Program-made: the position numbers and the translations under genes | Assembly (NCBI RefSeq): GCF_025567265.1 | Contig: NZ_JAOQJW010000020.1 | Location: forward strand, 9,747-73,746 | DNA: 64,000 bases | Direction: 5' to 3' | Origin: Dorea_A amylophila | GTDB lineage: Bacteria > Bacillota > Clostridia > Lachnospirales > Lachnospiraceae | The notes under the pieces: generated by a model | Database searches by the model: none | Seen by the model: the letters and a program-made list of their open reading frames with translations, nothing else | What the model was told of the DNA's origin: nothing | Part shown: piece after piece, positions 9,234 through 18,668 of the stretch | Layout: every line of letters begins with the position of its first letter | Numbering within the stretch: the stretch's first letter is position 1

Positions 9234-10280
9234 ATGCGGAAAAAGGAAGTAAGCTATTCAAAGAAAACAATCGTCAGACTGATATGGACAGGAATCCTGG
9301 TTGCCGGAGTGATTATTCTGACGATGGGAGCGGTATGTTTTGCCGGAAGACTGAGTATGAAGGTGAAAGTCGGGCTTCTAGTGTTTGACTGTATTCTATT
9401 TGTGGTCTATTTTGCAGAAGTATACCGGGATATGTACCGCCCGTGGTGTGAACTGGAAAAGATAGTTCATGAACGGAAGGACAGGAAGACAGAGACGCTT
9501 GCGGATGCCAATATTGCCCAGAGAGACCTAATCAAAGAAATTCAGGAAATCATATCTTCTCTGGAAAATATAACGATCCGACAGAAAAATGCAGAGATAC
9601 TGATGAAGGTGGCAGAGATCAATAATCTTCAGGATCAGATCAATCCACATTTCCTTTATAATACACTGGAAGTTATAAGGGGAGAGGCCCTGATCAACGG
9701 GGATAAAAAAGTGGCAGAGATGACGGAGGCGCTGGCGAATTACTTTAGATATAACATCAGCCGGAAAGAAACATTTGTATACCTGAAAGATGAACTGAAG
9801 AATATCTGTAACTACTTCAAAATCCAGCAGCACCGGTTCGGTGACCGTATTTCTTTTGAAATCGTCTATCACGGGATAGCGGAAAAGGATGTTCAGAACT
9901 GTTATATACCAAAACTGATTTTACAGCCGATCGTGGAGAACAGCATTTATCATGGTCTGGAGATGAAGATTGGAGGAGGCGTGATCAAGATCCATATATC
10001 TTCGGCGGATGATAAGCTGATGCTGACGATCGCTGATGATGGCCTTGGGATGACACAGGAAGATTTGGATAAGCTGAATCGGGATGTAGATGCTGGAAAA
10101 ACAGATGAAAATGCGGCGGGCAGTCATAACGGAGTGGCTTTACAGAATATCAAACGAAGATTGAAACTGTACTGGGGAAAGGAAGCGTATATGATCGCAA
10201 CCAGTACGTTGAATTACGGGACGGAGATGCACCTGATGCTGCCACTGTTATTCACAAAAGAGGATTACATGAAGAGTTAA
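9234..10280 (+). CDS. Sensor histidine kinase (LytS/YesM type)
   Basis: A 348-residue membrane kinase that probably phosphorylates the regulator encoded just upstream. Two N-terminal membrane segments (about residues 13-33 and 40-60) leave almost no external sensor loop. The phospho-acceptor motif DQINPHFLYNTLEVIRGEA is near residue 138. The ATP-binding domain has QPIVENSIYHGLEMK and IADDGLGMTQEDL. The absence of a large sensor domain suggests that sensing depends on a partner protein. The next gene overlaps by one base (TAATG), so a degenerate transporter-like ATPase is made with it. Confidence 0.92.
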   Translation: MRKKEVSYSKKTIVRLIWTGILVAGVIILTMGAVCFAGRLSMKVKVGLLVFDCILFVVYFAEVYRDMYRPWCELEKIVHERKDRKTETLADANIAQRDLIKEIQEIISSLENITIRQKNAEILMKVAEINNLQDQINPHFLYNTLEVIRGEALINGDKKVAEMTEALANYFRYNISRKETFVYLKDELKNICNYFKIQQHRFGDRISFEIVYHGIAEKDVQNCYIPKLILQPIVENSIYHGLEMKIGGGVIKIHISSADDKLMLTIADDGLGMTQEDLDKLNRDVDAGKTDENAAGSHNGVALQNIKRRLKLYWGKEAYMIATSTLNYGTEMHLMLPLLFTKEDYMKS

Positions 10281-11749
10281 TGAAGAAGAATATTTTAATA
10301 TTAAAACAGATATGCAAATGCATACAGAAGAAGACGGTACTGAATCAATTCTATATGAATATCCAGAACGGAGAAATTGTTAATCTGATCGGGATGGAAG
10401 ACAGCGGGAAGGAAGATGTATTTTCCATTCTGTTCGGGCAGGAGAAGATTGACAGCGGGGAGATCGTGTTCAATCGCAGGAGTTATACACAGATGAGTCA
10501 AAGAATCGTGGAACATGCGGGTGGTATCTTTTTTATCAATAATGATGAACCGATGGTTGCGGAATTGTCTGTTGCGGAGAATTTGTATATCGTTGAGAAG
10601 ATGAATTATTTCAAACGGAGCGTGTCACGAAAAAAGATGGAGACACAGGCGCAGTTTGTCTTTGCCAAATTCGGTATCGACATTGCGCCAGGGAAAAAAG
10701 TGGGAGAACTGAATGCATTCGAACAGCGTATCCTGAGAGTACTGCGGGCATATGTCAAGCGGGCAAAGCTGATTGTGATCAATGACCTGATGGATGATTA
10801 TCTTTGGCAGAGGATGGATAAGATTATCAGGATATTGAATCAGATCAAAGAAGAGGGGACCTCGATCTTATGGATTAACAGTTATCCGGACAAGATTACC
10901 GAGATCGCAGACAAGACTTATGTGATCCGGCAGGGGAAAAATGTCACCACATTTTATAAAGGGGAATACGAGAAAGAGAAAATACTGAATTGCATGACCG
11001 GAAGTGCGAATACAGCAGAAAAAGATCTGAAACATAGTCTTAAGAACACCTATGCATTTGAGGTCAGAGACTTGAGTAACTTTTATATCAGTAGTACAAC
11101 CTTTGGCTGCAGAAGCGGTGAAATACTTGGAATCTATGACGTACAGAACAAATTTAGCCGGGAACTCAGAAGGACATTGTTGGGAAGAAGATTTTATAAC
11201 GGTTCTATCAGGATTGGCGGAAAAGAATATCAAGCAGAGCAGGAATATGGAGCTGTCCGGAGCGGGCTTGGAATCATAGACGGAAGTAAATATCAGGATC
11301 ATATATTTGAAGAACTGACGATTCTGGAGAATATAGAATTGCCAATATATAAGAAAAATGCGAGAAAACGAATGTTTGTAAACAGCAGAGTTACAGAGTA
11401 TATCAGACAAAAAGAATATGAATTTTTGGATTTGAAGAAGAGGAACATCCAGGATAAGGCAATCGGTCTGACCAAAGGAGAGGCCATGAGGCTGATTTTC
11501 CACAGATGGTTGTGGGTGAATCCGAAAGCGATTTGCTGTTTTCAGCCATTTCTGCGGCTGGATGTGGAGAGCAGGGAGTTTTTGTACCGCATTTTTCTGG
11601 AATTTGCACATAAAGGGACGGGTGTGATTATAAGTAGTGCAAATGTAGCGGATCTGACACCAATCTGTGATCGGATCATAGAAATTGACGGAAATAAGAT
11701 AAAAGAATCTGTCGAAAAATCATATTTTCCGGATATGTTCCAAAATTAG
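10280..11749 (+). CDS. Degenerate RbsA-like tandem ABC ATPase, probably regulatory
   Basis: A 489-residue protein with the double-cassette length and layout of sugar ABC ATPases such as RbsA, but with eroded catalytic motifs. The first P-loop reads GMEDSGKEDVF, with Glu where Ser/Thr should follow the Lys. Its signature position reads LNAFEQRIL, not LSGGQ. The second half has GIYDVQNKFSREL for the P-loop and LTKGEAMRL for the signature; the Walker B is CCFQPFLRL. It likely binds nucleotide poorly or not at all. The ATG overlaps the kinase stop codon, so it belongs to the two-component operon. A role in linking transporter state to the kinase is my inference. Confidence 0.72.
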   Translation: MKKNILILKQICKCIQKKTVLNQFYMNIQNGEIVNLIGMEDSGKEDVFSILFGQEKIDSGEIVFNRRSYTQMSQRIVEHAGGIFFINNDEPMVAELSVAENLYIVEKMNYFKRSVSRKKMETQAQFVFAKFGIDIAPGKKVGELNAFEQRILRVLRAYVKRAKLIVINDLMDDYLWQRMDKIIRILNQIKEEGTSILWINSYPDKITEIADKTYVIRQGKNVTTFYKGEYEKEKILNCMTGSANTAEKDLKHSLKNTYAFEVRDLSNFYISSTTFGCRSGEILGIYDVQNKFSRELRRTLLGRRFYNGSIRIGGKEYQAEQEYGAVRSGLGIIDGSKYQDHIFEELTILENIELPIYKKNARKRMFVNSRVTEYIRQKEYEFLDLKKRNIQDKAIGLTKGEAMRLIFHRWLWVNPKAICCFQPFLRLDVESREFLYRIFLEFAHKGTGVIISSANVADLTPICDRIIEIDGNKIKESVEKSYFPDMFQN

Positions 11750-11774
11750 ACCACTTTTTCCAAAATCCCCCACA

Positions 11775-11803
11775 TTGTTTGAGGATGGGCGGGACAATAT
11801 AAT
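11775..11803 (+). promoter_or_regulatory. Sigma-A-like promoter of the sugar transporter operon
   Basis: TTGTTT (11775-11780), 17 bp, TATAAT (11798-11803), 40 bp before the binding-protein start. The position fits activation by the upstream AraC-type regulator; no operator was identified. Confidence 0.55.
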
Positions 11804-11842
11804 AGAGACATAATCAATCACTTAAACGAAGGAGGAGAAGAA

Positions 11843-12838
11843 ATGAAAAAGATCGTGAAAAAATTAGTGGCAGCAGCACTTGCATTGACGATGGTTCTGT
11901 CAATGGCAGCCTGCAGCATGGGAGATGAGAAGAAAGAATCTTCCGATTCAGGTAAGAAGAGTGACGGAGAGGTAAAAGTCGGATTTGTTGTAAGTGATAT
12001 GTCGGACGCATTCTTTGCACATCTGATCAAGAACATTGAAAAATATGCGAAAGAAGAAGGCGTAACTTTCACAGCAAAAGAGTGTCCGGAGATCAGCGAT
12101 AAGATCACAGGAATCGAGAACTTTGTACAGTCAGGATGTGACGTTATTATTTGTCATGTAACAGACGCAGATGCATTAAAAGATGCTGCAACAAGTGCAG
12201 AAGATGCAGGTGTACGTTTTATTTCCTATGACTCAGATATCGACGGAACATCAGGATTCATCGGAATCGACAACCATGAATATGGATATGCAATCGGTAA
12301 AAATGCAGCAGAATGGATCAACGATAACTTTGAAGAGAACGAAAAAGTTAAAGTTGGTGTCTGCAACTACCCGGATTATCCATTCCTGGTAACAAGAGAA
12401 GAAGGTATCCTTGACGCATTAAAAGAACTTGCTCCAAATGCAAATGTAGAAGTAACTGCAAAAGCAGGATACACTCCGGAAGGTGTAGATGTCGGAGATG
12501 CATGGGTACAGTCTAACAAAGACTTAAATGTTGTTGTAGGAATCAACGATGCTGGTGTATTAGGTGTATACGAATCATTTAAATCAGCAGGAATTAAAAA
12601 TGATAAATTAGGTATGTTCGGCGGAGATGCAGTAGATGATGCACTTGCAGCAATCGAAGAAGGCGGAGCTTTCAAAGCAACTGTAAGTACAAACATGCTG
12701 AAAAATGCTAACTATTTCATCGATATGGCAGTTGAACTTGCTAAGAACGGAAAATTAGAAGAAAGAGAAAAATTATTCCCATTAGAAGGAATTACTGCAG
12801 ATAACGTAGCAGAATATAAGAAGAGCATCGAAGAGTAG
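11843..12838 (+). CDS. Sugar ABC transporter substrate-binding lipoprotein (RbsB-like)
   Basis: A periplasmic-binding-protein-like lipoprotein tethered outside the membrane, probably binding a monosaccharide for the ATPase and permease that follow. The signal peptide ends in the lipobox SMAAC with Cys24. The mature part starts after a Ser/Lys linker with VKVGFVVSDMSDAFFAHLIKNIEKYAKE, a Peripla_BP_4 beginning. VIICHVTDADALKDA and GIDNHEYGYAIGKNAA follow. GAAGGAGGAGAAGAA precedes the ATG. Codon use is regular and the gene looks highly expressed; a strong hairpin after it would favour more binding protein than transporter. The sugar cannot be read from the sequence. Confidence 0.92.
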   Translation: MKKIVKKLVAAALALTMVLSMAACSMGDEKKESSDSGKKSDGEVKVGFVVSDMSDAFFAHLIKNIEKYAKEEGVTFTAKECPEISDKITGIENFVQSGCDVIICHVTDADALKDAATSAEDAGVRFISYDSDIDGTSGFIGIDNHEYGYAIGKNAAEWINDNFEENEKVKVGVCNYPDYPFLVTREEGILDALKELAPNANVEVTAKAGYTPEGVDVGDAWVQSNKDLNVVVGINDAGVLGVYESFKSAGIKNDKLGMFGGDAVDDALAAIEEGGAFKATVSTNMLKNANYFIDMAVELAKNGKLEEREKLFPLEGITADNVAEYKKSIEE

Positions 12839-12863
12839 CAGACGAAGAAAGAACGTATGGAAG

Positions 12864-12904
12864 ATTAATGGTATGAGGCGTCGTACTCATACCATTAATT
12901 TTTC
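12864..12904 (+). terminator. Intra-operon hairpin (partial terminator or mRNA end protector)
   Basis: Perfect 14-bp arms 12864-12877 and 12886-12899 with an 8-base loop are followed by five T. It lies between the binding-protein and ATPase genes, a usual place for a hairpin that keeps binding-protein mRNA abundant. Confidence 0.75.
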
Positions 12905-12933
12905 CAGAAAGAGCATAAGGACGGTGAAGCTAT

Positions 12934-14418
12934 ATGGAAAACATTTTGGAAATAAAAGATGTTACAAAACGATATCCGGGCGTAGTTGCTTTAAATCACG
13001 TTTCTTTTGAAGTTGCGAAGGGCGAGGTACATGCACTGGTAGGAGAAAACGGTGCAGGTAAATCGACGATGATTAAAACGATTACGGGGGCAATCACACC
13101 AGATGAAGGTAAAGTTATTTATGAGGGAAAAGAATATACAGAACTGAATCCGATCTTATCGAGCCAGATCGGAATCGAAGCAATCTACCAGGAATTCAAT
13201 CTGGCACCGGAACTGACTGTACAGGAAAATATATATATGGGTACGAAAGTCAACCAGAGCATATTCATTGACCGAAAGGAACTGGCAGAGCGTACAAAAA
13301 AGATATTAAAAGAATTAAATACGAATATTGATCCAAATGTAAGAATCAAAGATTTGACTGTAGCGTATATGCAGCTGGTAGAGATCGCAAAGGCACTGGC
13401 AAAAAATGTAAAGCTTCTGATCATGGATGAGCCGACGGCACCGCTTACGGATAATGAAGTTGAGATTTTATTTAAACTCGTAAGGAATCTGAAAAAAAGG
13501 GGCGTTTCGATTATTTATATCTCTCACCGTATGGACGAGATATTTGAACTGGCTGACCGCATTACGGTAATGCGTGACGGCGAAGTAATCAAAACAGTTA
13601 ACAAAGAAGATACGAATAAGAATCAGTTAATATATGATATGGTTGGCCGTAAACTGACAGAGACCTATCCGGAAAGACATCCAAAATTAGGGAAAACATT
13701 GCTGGAAGTAAAGAATCTGTGCGGATCATCCAATGAAGAGACAACATTCTCCGTCCGTGAGGGTGAGATCGTCGGACTGGCAGGATTGGTCGGTGCTGGC
13801 AGAACAGAAATCGCAAGATTGATCATCGGAGCAGATAAAAAATATTCCGGTACGGTCTGCGTAGACGGAAAAGAAGTTACCATACATTCTCCGAAAGATG
13901 CGATCCAGCATGGAATTGCATATGTTTCGGAAGACCGTAAGAATCAAGGAGTACTTCTGAAGATGTCGATCCGGTGGAACATTACATTGCCAATCTTAAG
14001 AGAACTGTCAAAGATGACATTCATTAATTTTAAAGAGGAAAATAAGTGTGTAGACAAATACAAAGATGCACTTCGGATAAAAACTCCTTCCATCAATCAA
14101 CTGGTAGGAAATCTGTCAGGAGGTAACCAACAGAAAGTTGCAGTTGCGAAATGGTTGGCAAGCGAGTCGAAGATCCTGATACTGGATGAGCCAACAAGAG
14201 GTATCGACGTAGGGGCAAAACAGGAGATTTACGAACTGATCAACCGTCTGACGGACGAAGGGCTTGCAATCATCATGATCTCATCAGAGATGGAAGAGAT
14301 CATGGGAATGTCAGACAGAATGCTGGTCATGGCAGAAGGACGAATTGTAGGCGAACTTGACAGAGAAGAATTCTCGCAGAATCAGATTATGAAGTATGCG
14401 TCGAATATAACGGACTAA
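12934..14418 (+). CDS. Sugar ABC transporter ATP-binding protein (RbsA/MglA-like)
   Basis: A 494-residue tandem-cassette ATPase powering carbohydrate uptake. The first cassette has Walker A GENGAGKST near residue 37, signature-region LTVAYMQLVEIAKAL, and Walker B LLIMDEPTAPL. The second has the usual degenerate P-loop GLVGAGRTE and an intact signature LSGGNQQKVAVAKWL with ILILDEPTRGIDVGA. This asymmetry is normal in the family and contrasts with the fully eroded paralogue at 10280-11749. The gene is followed at once by the permease, whose likely start is 17 bp after the stop. Confidence 0.94.
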   Translation: MENILEIKDVTKRYPGVVALNHVSFEVAKGEVHALVGENGAGKSTMIKTITGAITPDEGKVIYEGKEYTELNPILSSQIGIEAIYQEFNLAPELTVQENIYMGTKVNQSIFIDRKELAERTKKILKELNTNIDPNVRIKDLTVAYMQLVEIAKALAKNVKLLIMDEPTAPLTDNEVEILFKLVRNLKKRGVSIIYISHRMDEIFELADRITVMRDGEVIKTVNKEDTNKNQLIYDMVGRKLTETYPERHPKLGKTLLEVKNLCGSSNEETTFSVREGEIVGLAGLVGAGRTEIARLIIGADKKYSGTVCVDGKEVTIHSPKDAIQHGIAYVSEDRKNQGVLLKMSIRWNITLPILRELSKMTFINFKEENKCVDKYKDALRIKTPSINQLVGNLSGGNQQKVAVAKWLASESKILILDEPTRGIDVGAKQEIYELINRLTDEGLAIIMISSEMEEIMGMSDRMLVMAEGRIVGELDREEFSQNQIMKYASNITD

Positions 14419-14434
14419 GATGGGAGGAAGAGAT

Positions 14435-15403
14435 ATGGATAAGTTGAAAAGCTTTATAAAACAATACTTTGTTTTGGTAATATTAATAGTACTGATTATT
14501 TTATTTGGATGTTTGCGGCCAGAGTCATTCTTGACGATGTCGAATATGTTTACGGTTATCAGACAATCTTCGATCATGGGAATTGCAACGATCGGACTGT
14601 TATTTGTAATGGTTGCAGGTGGTATCGACCTGTCGCTTGGTTCCGTTATTTCCGTTGAATCGGTACTGGTTGCAGTATTATTGACCAAGTTCGGATGGGG
14701 ACTGTTACCGGCTTACTTATGCGGACTTGCCGGTGGAACACTGGTTGGACTGGTTACAGGAGCGATCATTGTAAAGACAGGAATCTTCCCGATGATCGGA
14801 ACACTGGCACTTCAGATCATCTTACAGGGAATTGCATACCTCGTATGCGGAGGAATGCCGGTATCTAATCTGCCGCTGAATGCAAAGATGATCGGACAGG
14901 GTTATATCGGACCAATCCCAATCCCGGTAATCGTATTCATTATTGTGATTATTATCGCGGCACTGGTACTGAACCGTACATATATCGGAAGACACTTCTA
15001 CGCAATCGGAAGTAACGAAGAAGCAGCAAGATTATCCGGTATCAATACGAATAAATTAAAAGTTGCTACATATGCAATCGGTGGATTCTTATCAGGACTT
15101 GCCGGAATCATCATGCTGGCACGTATCAGTTCCGGACAGCCGACAGCAGGAAAGAATATGGAGATGGACTGTCTGACAGCAGCAGTCATCGGTGGTGTCA
15201 GTCTGACAGGCGGAGAAGGAAAAATCTCTACAGCTGTATGTGGCGTACTGATCATCGGAGTTCTGACCAATGGTATGACAATCATGAATATCAGCGAATA
15301 TTATCAGTTGGTCATCAGAGGATGCATCTTCCTTGGAGCTGTATGTCTGGATGGAATCCAGAAACAGATTGCAGGAGGAAAGAAGGTTAAGAAAGCAGCA
15401 TAG
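14435..15403 (+). CDS. Sugar ABC transporter permease (RbsC-like)
   Basis: The membrane component of the sugar transporter, about 322 residues with eight or more hydrophobic segments. It shows the BPD_transp_2 family pattern GGIDLSLGSVISVESV near residue 70 and AVIGGVSLTGGEGKISTAVC near residue 250. An upstream ATG at 14420 is in frame, but GGGAGG at 14422-14427 is placed for ATG 14435, which is followed by the typical DKLKSF start. It completes a one-permease RbsABC-like system with the two genes before it. Confidence 0.92.
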   Translation: MDKLKSFIKQYFVLVILIVLIILFGCLRPESFLTMSNMFTVIRQSSIMGIATIGLLFVMVAGGIDLSLGSVISVESVLVAVLLTKFGWGLLPAYLCGLAGGTLVGLVTGAIIVKTGIFPMIGTLALQIILQGIAYLVCGGMPVSNLPLNAKMIGQGYIGPIPIPVIVFIIVIIIAALVLNRTYIGRHFYAIGSNEEAARLSGINTNKLKVATYAIGGFLSGLAGIIMLARISSGQPTAGKNMEMDCLTAAVIGGVSLTGGEGKISTAVCGVLIIGVLTNGMTIMNISEYYQLVIRGCIFLGAVCLDGIQKQIAGGKKVKKAA

Positions 15404-15432
15404 ATCAAATCATAGATATATCCTCGCGCAGG

Positions 15433-15452
15433 GATGTGGTGTAAACCACATC
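15433..15452 (+). terminator. Hairpin after the sugar transporter operon
   Basis: GATGTGGT and ACCACATC form a perfect 8-bp stem with a GTAA loop, followed by TTTGTGTT. It is a weak terminator candidate before the esterase gene. Confidence 0.5.
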
Positions 15453-15506
15453 TTTGTGTTATTCGGAAGAGTGTATGAAAGAAAATAGGGAAAGGCAGGG
15501 GAAGAC

Positions 15507-16472
15507 ATGACAAATTACAGAAAATTCATGGAACCGGAATATGGAGAGCCGGCACCAGAGGTAATCATTTATCCATCTCAGGAAATGGATATGGAACATC
15601 TAGCAAGATGGAGAAAAAAGAATGATTATGAATCTGTTGCTGAGATAACGGAAGAAATCAGGCATTGCATCTGTTATCCGAATCTGATGAAGATTGATAC
15701 AGAAGATGTAAAGATTTTGGGACCGCAAGGAAATGTGAATACAAGAATCTACAAACCAGAAGGGGAAGAACTATTTCCAGTTCTGATCTATTACCATGGC
15801 GGAAGTTTTTCGATGAACAGTATAGAAGTATATGAGTATGTGTGCAGATATCTTGCATATACCGGTAATATGATTGTGGTGGCACCAGATTATCATCTGG
15901 CGCCGGAGTATAAGTTTCCGGCAGGACTAAATGAGGCATATGAAACTCTAGTATGGACAAAAAATAATATTGGATTATACTATGGAGATGAGGGAAATAT
16001 TAGTGTGGCAGGTGATAGTTCTGGCGGAAATTTTGCAGCAGCAGTTTCGATTATGGCAAGGGATCAAGAAGGACCGAAAATTCGGAAACAGATACTCTTC
16101 TATCCACTGACCACAAATTATGAAGAAGAAATCACAGATTCAGAACAACATTATCAAGTCGGATATTTTCTTAATTATAATTGTATGAATAATCCGATGG
16201 CACATTATTTTGAAAATGAGGAAGATGTTAAAAATTCATTAGCATCGCCACTGTTGGAAGATAATTTGAAAGGACTTCCGCCTGCGTGTTTTATTTCGGC
16301 GGAATGTGATCCACTTTTAGATCAGGGCTTACAGTATGCGGCGAAACTTCAAGATGCAGGAGTGAAGGTAGAATATCATATTTTGAAAGGGATGCTTCAT
16401 GGATTCATTAATCGTACTTATGGAAAAAGCTTTGAAGCATTGGAATTAGCAGCTGACTTTGTTAATAATTAA
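15507..16472 (+). CDS. Alpha/beta hydrolase, acetyl-esterase (HSL/Aes) family
   Basis: A 321-residue cytoplasmic esterase of the hormone-sensitive-lipase family; no signal peptide is present. The oxyanion motif is YYHGGSF near residue 94. The nucleophile elbow is GDSSGG near residue 168, the acid lies in AECDPLLDQG near residue 270, and the histidine in GMLHGFINR near residue 298, so the triad is complete. AGGCAGGGGAAGAC precedes the ATG. Its place after a sugar transporter suggests removal of acetyl groups from imported sugars; that is inference. Confidence 0.88.
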   Translation: MTNYRKFMEPEYGEPAPEVIIYPSQEMDMEHLARWRKKNDYESVAEITEEIRHCICYPNLMKIDTEDVKILGPQGNVNTRIYKPEGEELFPVLIYYHGGSFSMNSIEVYEYVCRYLAYTGNMIVVAPDYHLAPEYKFPAGLNEAYETLVWTKNNIGLYYGDEGNISVAGDSSGGNFAAAVSIMARDQEGPKIRKQILFYPLTTNYEEEITDSEQHYQVGYFLNYNCMNNPMAHYFENEEDVKNSLASPLLEDNLKGLPPACFISAECDPLLDQGLQYAAKLQDAGVKVEYHILKGMLHGFINRTYGKSFEALELAADFVNN

Positions 16473-16542
16473 ATCTTTGCTGCCTGCCTGTAACAAGCGA
16501 ACATTTTTCATGATGTTTTGTGCCTTGAGCAGTGCGAAAGGA

Positions 16543-17136
16543 ATGAATGTAAAAATGGATAAAACGTGGACAACAATTTTTTATCAGGAAACAAATCCAG
16601 TAAGAAGAATGGAATTGTTGAGAGAAAATACAGGTAATGGAGAAAGGAAAGAAGAACAGTATCGGAACCAACTCTGGATTGCAAGATATGGAAAAAGTAG
16701 TCCTGTGAAAGATGAATTTGTAGGATGCCTTTTGGATTTAAAATATCTGGCAGAGGTCATAACGATAGATTGGGGAGGAAAACGAAGAAAGCAGGGAATG
16801 CAGATTATTGATACTTTGGGAATGTCGGAAATAGAGAGTCGGGACGAATTGTATCATAAAATTCTTCTAGAAGAACTTCAGAATGTATTTTTGAAATATA
16901 TTGAGGTTAGCAGAAATGGTCGAGATTTTACATCATTTGTATTTGGAGTGGGACAACTAACAGAAGAAGGAATTGCGAAAAAAATAGCACAACAAATTAA
17001 TATGATCGCATTTCAGGCACCACATTTGCTTCATATGGACAAAGAGTTTGCATTATTACAGGAAGCAGCACTTTTGGCTTTTAGACAATTATACCCGAAT
17101 AAAGAATATTTTTCGGAAAATAATCTGCCATTTTAG
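16543..17136 (+). CDS. Uncharacterised cytoplasmic protein
   Basis: I do not recognise this family with confidence. The frame opens at 16459, overlapping the esterase end, but the first 28 residues look like read-through and AAAGGA lies just before ATG 16543; ATG 16555 is another choice. The product is about 198 residues, soluble and mixed charged. It begins NVKMDKTWTTIFYQETNPVRR and includes LWIARYGK and WGGKRRKQGMQIID. No membrane segment or catalytic motif is visible. A terminator follows at 17213-17258. Confidence 0.6.
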   Translation: MNVKMDKTWTTIFYQETNPVRRMELLRENTGNGERKEEQYRNQLWIARYGKSSPVKDEFVGCLLDLKYLAEVITIDWGGKRRKQGMQIIDTLGMSEIESRDELYHKILLEELQNVFLKYIEVSRNGRDFTSFVFGVGQLTEEGIAKKIAQQINMIAFQAPHLLHMDKEFALLQEAALLAFRQLYPNKEYFSENNLPF

Positions 17137-17212
17137 AATAATCTTATTTCTAAATTTTATGTAGAACGAATGTTTATTTTTATAGTTTGGTCTTTGAGAA
17201 TTTAAAAATAAA

Positions 17213-17258
17213 AAATCGCTGAATCCATTGAATTTATTGGATTACAGCGATTTTTTGT
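17213..17258 (+). terminator. Rho-independent terminator
   Basis: AAATCGCTGAATCCA pairs with TTGGATTACAGCGATTT around a short AT loop, followed by a T run. A-rich DNA before the left arm lets it act in both directions. Confidence 0.8.
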
Positions 17259-17355
17259 TTTTAAAAATGTCGGAGAATTACTACTTGAAAATGCACGTCC
17301 AAGACGGTACAATAGTAAAATATGGTGGAGTATTCATAAAAGGAGATTTAATATC

Positions 17356-18177
17356 GTGGAAAATAAAAACAGGAACACTGCAGCAATCGGTGTGTTTGAT
17401 TCGGGAGTCGGCGGTTTGACCGTCACAAGAGAGATCATGCGTCAGCTGCCGAATGAAAATGTAGTATATTTTGGGGATACAGCAAGAGTTCCATACGGAA
17501 GTAAGTCAAAGAATAACATTATCCGTTTTTCCAGACAGATCATCCGTTTCCTGAAGACAAAGAATGTAAAGGCAATCGTGATCGCATGCAACACGGCCAG
17601 TGCACTGGCGCTGGAGACGGTGAAGGAAGAATTTGATATTCCGATCATTGGAGTGATCGTACCCGGAGCAAGAGCTGCCGTAAGAGAGACGAAAAACGGT
17701 CAGATCGGCGTACTTGGTACAGAGGCAACGATCAAGAGCGAGACTTATACCAAAGAGATCAGAAAACTTATGCCGGAAGCGGAAGTTATAGGAAAACCAT
17801 GTCCGTTATTTGTTCCGCTGGTAGAAGAAGGATTTGCAAAGCATAAGATCACAGAAGAAGTGATCGATATCTATCTGTCTGATATGAGAAAGTCGGAGAT
17901 TGATACACTGATTCTGGGATGTACCCATTATCCGCTTCTCAGATCCCGGATTATGGCATATTTTGGAGAGTCTGTACATATTGTAAATCCGGCGTACGAG
18001 ACAGCGATGGATTTGAAGCAGATACTGGAAGAGCAGAAAATTGCCAATACATCGGGAGAACCGGCGGCATATGATTTTTATGTCAGTGATGCAGCAGAAA
18101 AATTTAAGAAATTTGCCAATTCAATCCTGCCATATGATGTAGATAAGACACAGGCAATTGATATTGAAGATTATTAG
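17356..18177 (+). CDS. murI: Glutamate racemase
   Basis: MurI makes D-glutamate for peptidoglycan. The 273-residue protein has the family start IGVFDSGVGGLTV, the first catalytic cysteine in VIACNTASA near residue 76, and the second in ILGCTHYPLL near residue 187. Both cysteines and the flanking residues are intact. The start is GTG 17356, preceded by AAAAGGAGATTTAATATC. The DUF1934 gene follows after 8 bp, so the two are likely one operon. Confidence 0.95.
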   Translation: MENKNRNTAAIGVFDSGVGGLTVTREIMRQLPNENVVYFGDTARVPYGSKSKNNIIRFSRQIIRFLKTKNVKAIVIACNTASALALETVKEEFDIPIIGVIVPGARAAVRETKNGQIGVLGTEATIKSETYTKEIRKLMPEAEVIGKPCPLFVPLVEEGFAKHKITEEVIDIYLSDMRKSEIDTLILGCTHYPLLRSRIMAYFGESVHIVNPAYETAMDLKQILEEQKIANTSGEPAAYDFYVSDAAEKFKKFANSILPYDVDKTQAIDIEDY

Positions 18178-18185
18178 GAGAATAT

Positions 18186-18641
18186 ATGACAAAAGACGTA
18201 TTATTAAGTATATCCGGTCTGCATCAGGATGTGACCGGGATAGAAGCGCAGGGTGATGAGCCGGGAAATGAACCGATCGAAGTGATCGCACCTGCGAATT
18301 ATTATGAAAAAAACGGAAAACATTATGTGATTTATGATGAACTGGTAGAAGGAATTCCGGGAACGATCAAGAATAAGGTCAGAATTATGGATGACCGGAA
18401 GGTTGAGATCATTAAGAGCGGGATTACAAATACGCATATGGTATTCGAGAAAGACAAGATCAATATGACACAGTATGAGACACCATACGGTGAGATGATG
18501 ATCGGGGTATTTACAAAAGATATCCGGTTCGAAGAACAGGATGAAAAGATCACGGTACATGTGAACTATGCGCTGGACATCAACGGAGATCCGGTTGCAG
18601 ACTGTAATATAGACATAAAAATAACAGCATTGGGTCGATAG
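18186..18641 (+). CDS. DUF1934 domain protein (YwiB-like)
   Basis: A 151-residue predicted beta-barrel protein of the DUF1934 family. It begins DVLLSISGLHQDVTG and contains HYVIYDELVEGIPGTIKNKVRI and TPYGEMMIGVFT, with INYALDINGDP-like ending. AGGAGAATAT precedes the ATG. It follows murI by 8 bp. The function of the family is unknown. The 3' end of the gene lies inside the hairpin at 18623-18655. Confidence 0.85.
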   Translation: MTKDVLLSISGLHQDVTGIEAQGDEPGNEPIEVIAPANYYEKNGKHYVIYDELVEGIPGTIKNKVRIMDDRKVEIIKSGITNTHMVFEKDKINMTQYETPYGEMMIGVFTKDIRFEEQDEKITVHVNYALDINGDPVADCNIDIKITALGR

Positions 18642-18655
18642 GTTCCAATGCTGTT
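18623..18655. terminator. Bidirectional terminator overlapping the DUF1934 stop
   Basis: Perfect 11-bp arms AACAGCATTGG (18623-18633) and CCAATGCTGTT (18645-18655) enclose the TAG stop. AT-rich ends on both sides fit termination of the convergent genes. Confidence 0.8.
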
Positions 18656-18668
18656 ATTTATTAAGTAC

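Noticed and set aside
10868..11611. 247-codon minus-strand frame opposite the degenerate ATPase
   Set aside because: The plus-strand gene has the ribosome context, operon overlap and RbsA-like layout; the minus frame is rich in Phe/Ile/Ser and has no motifs.
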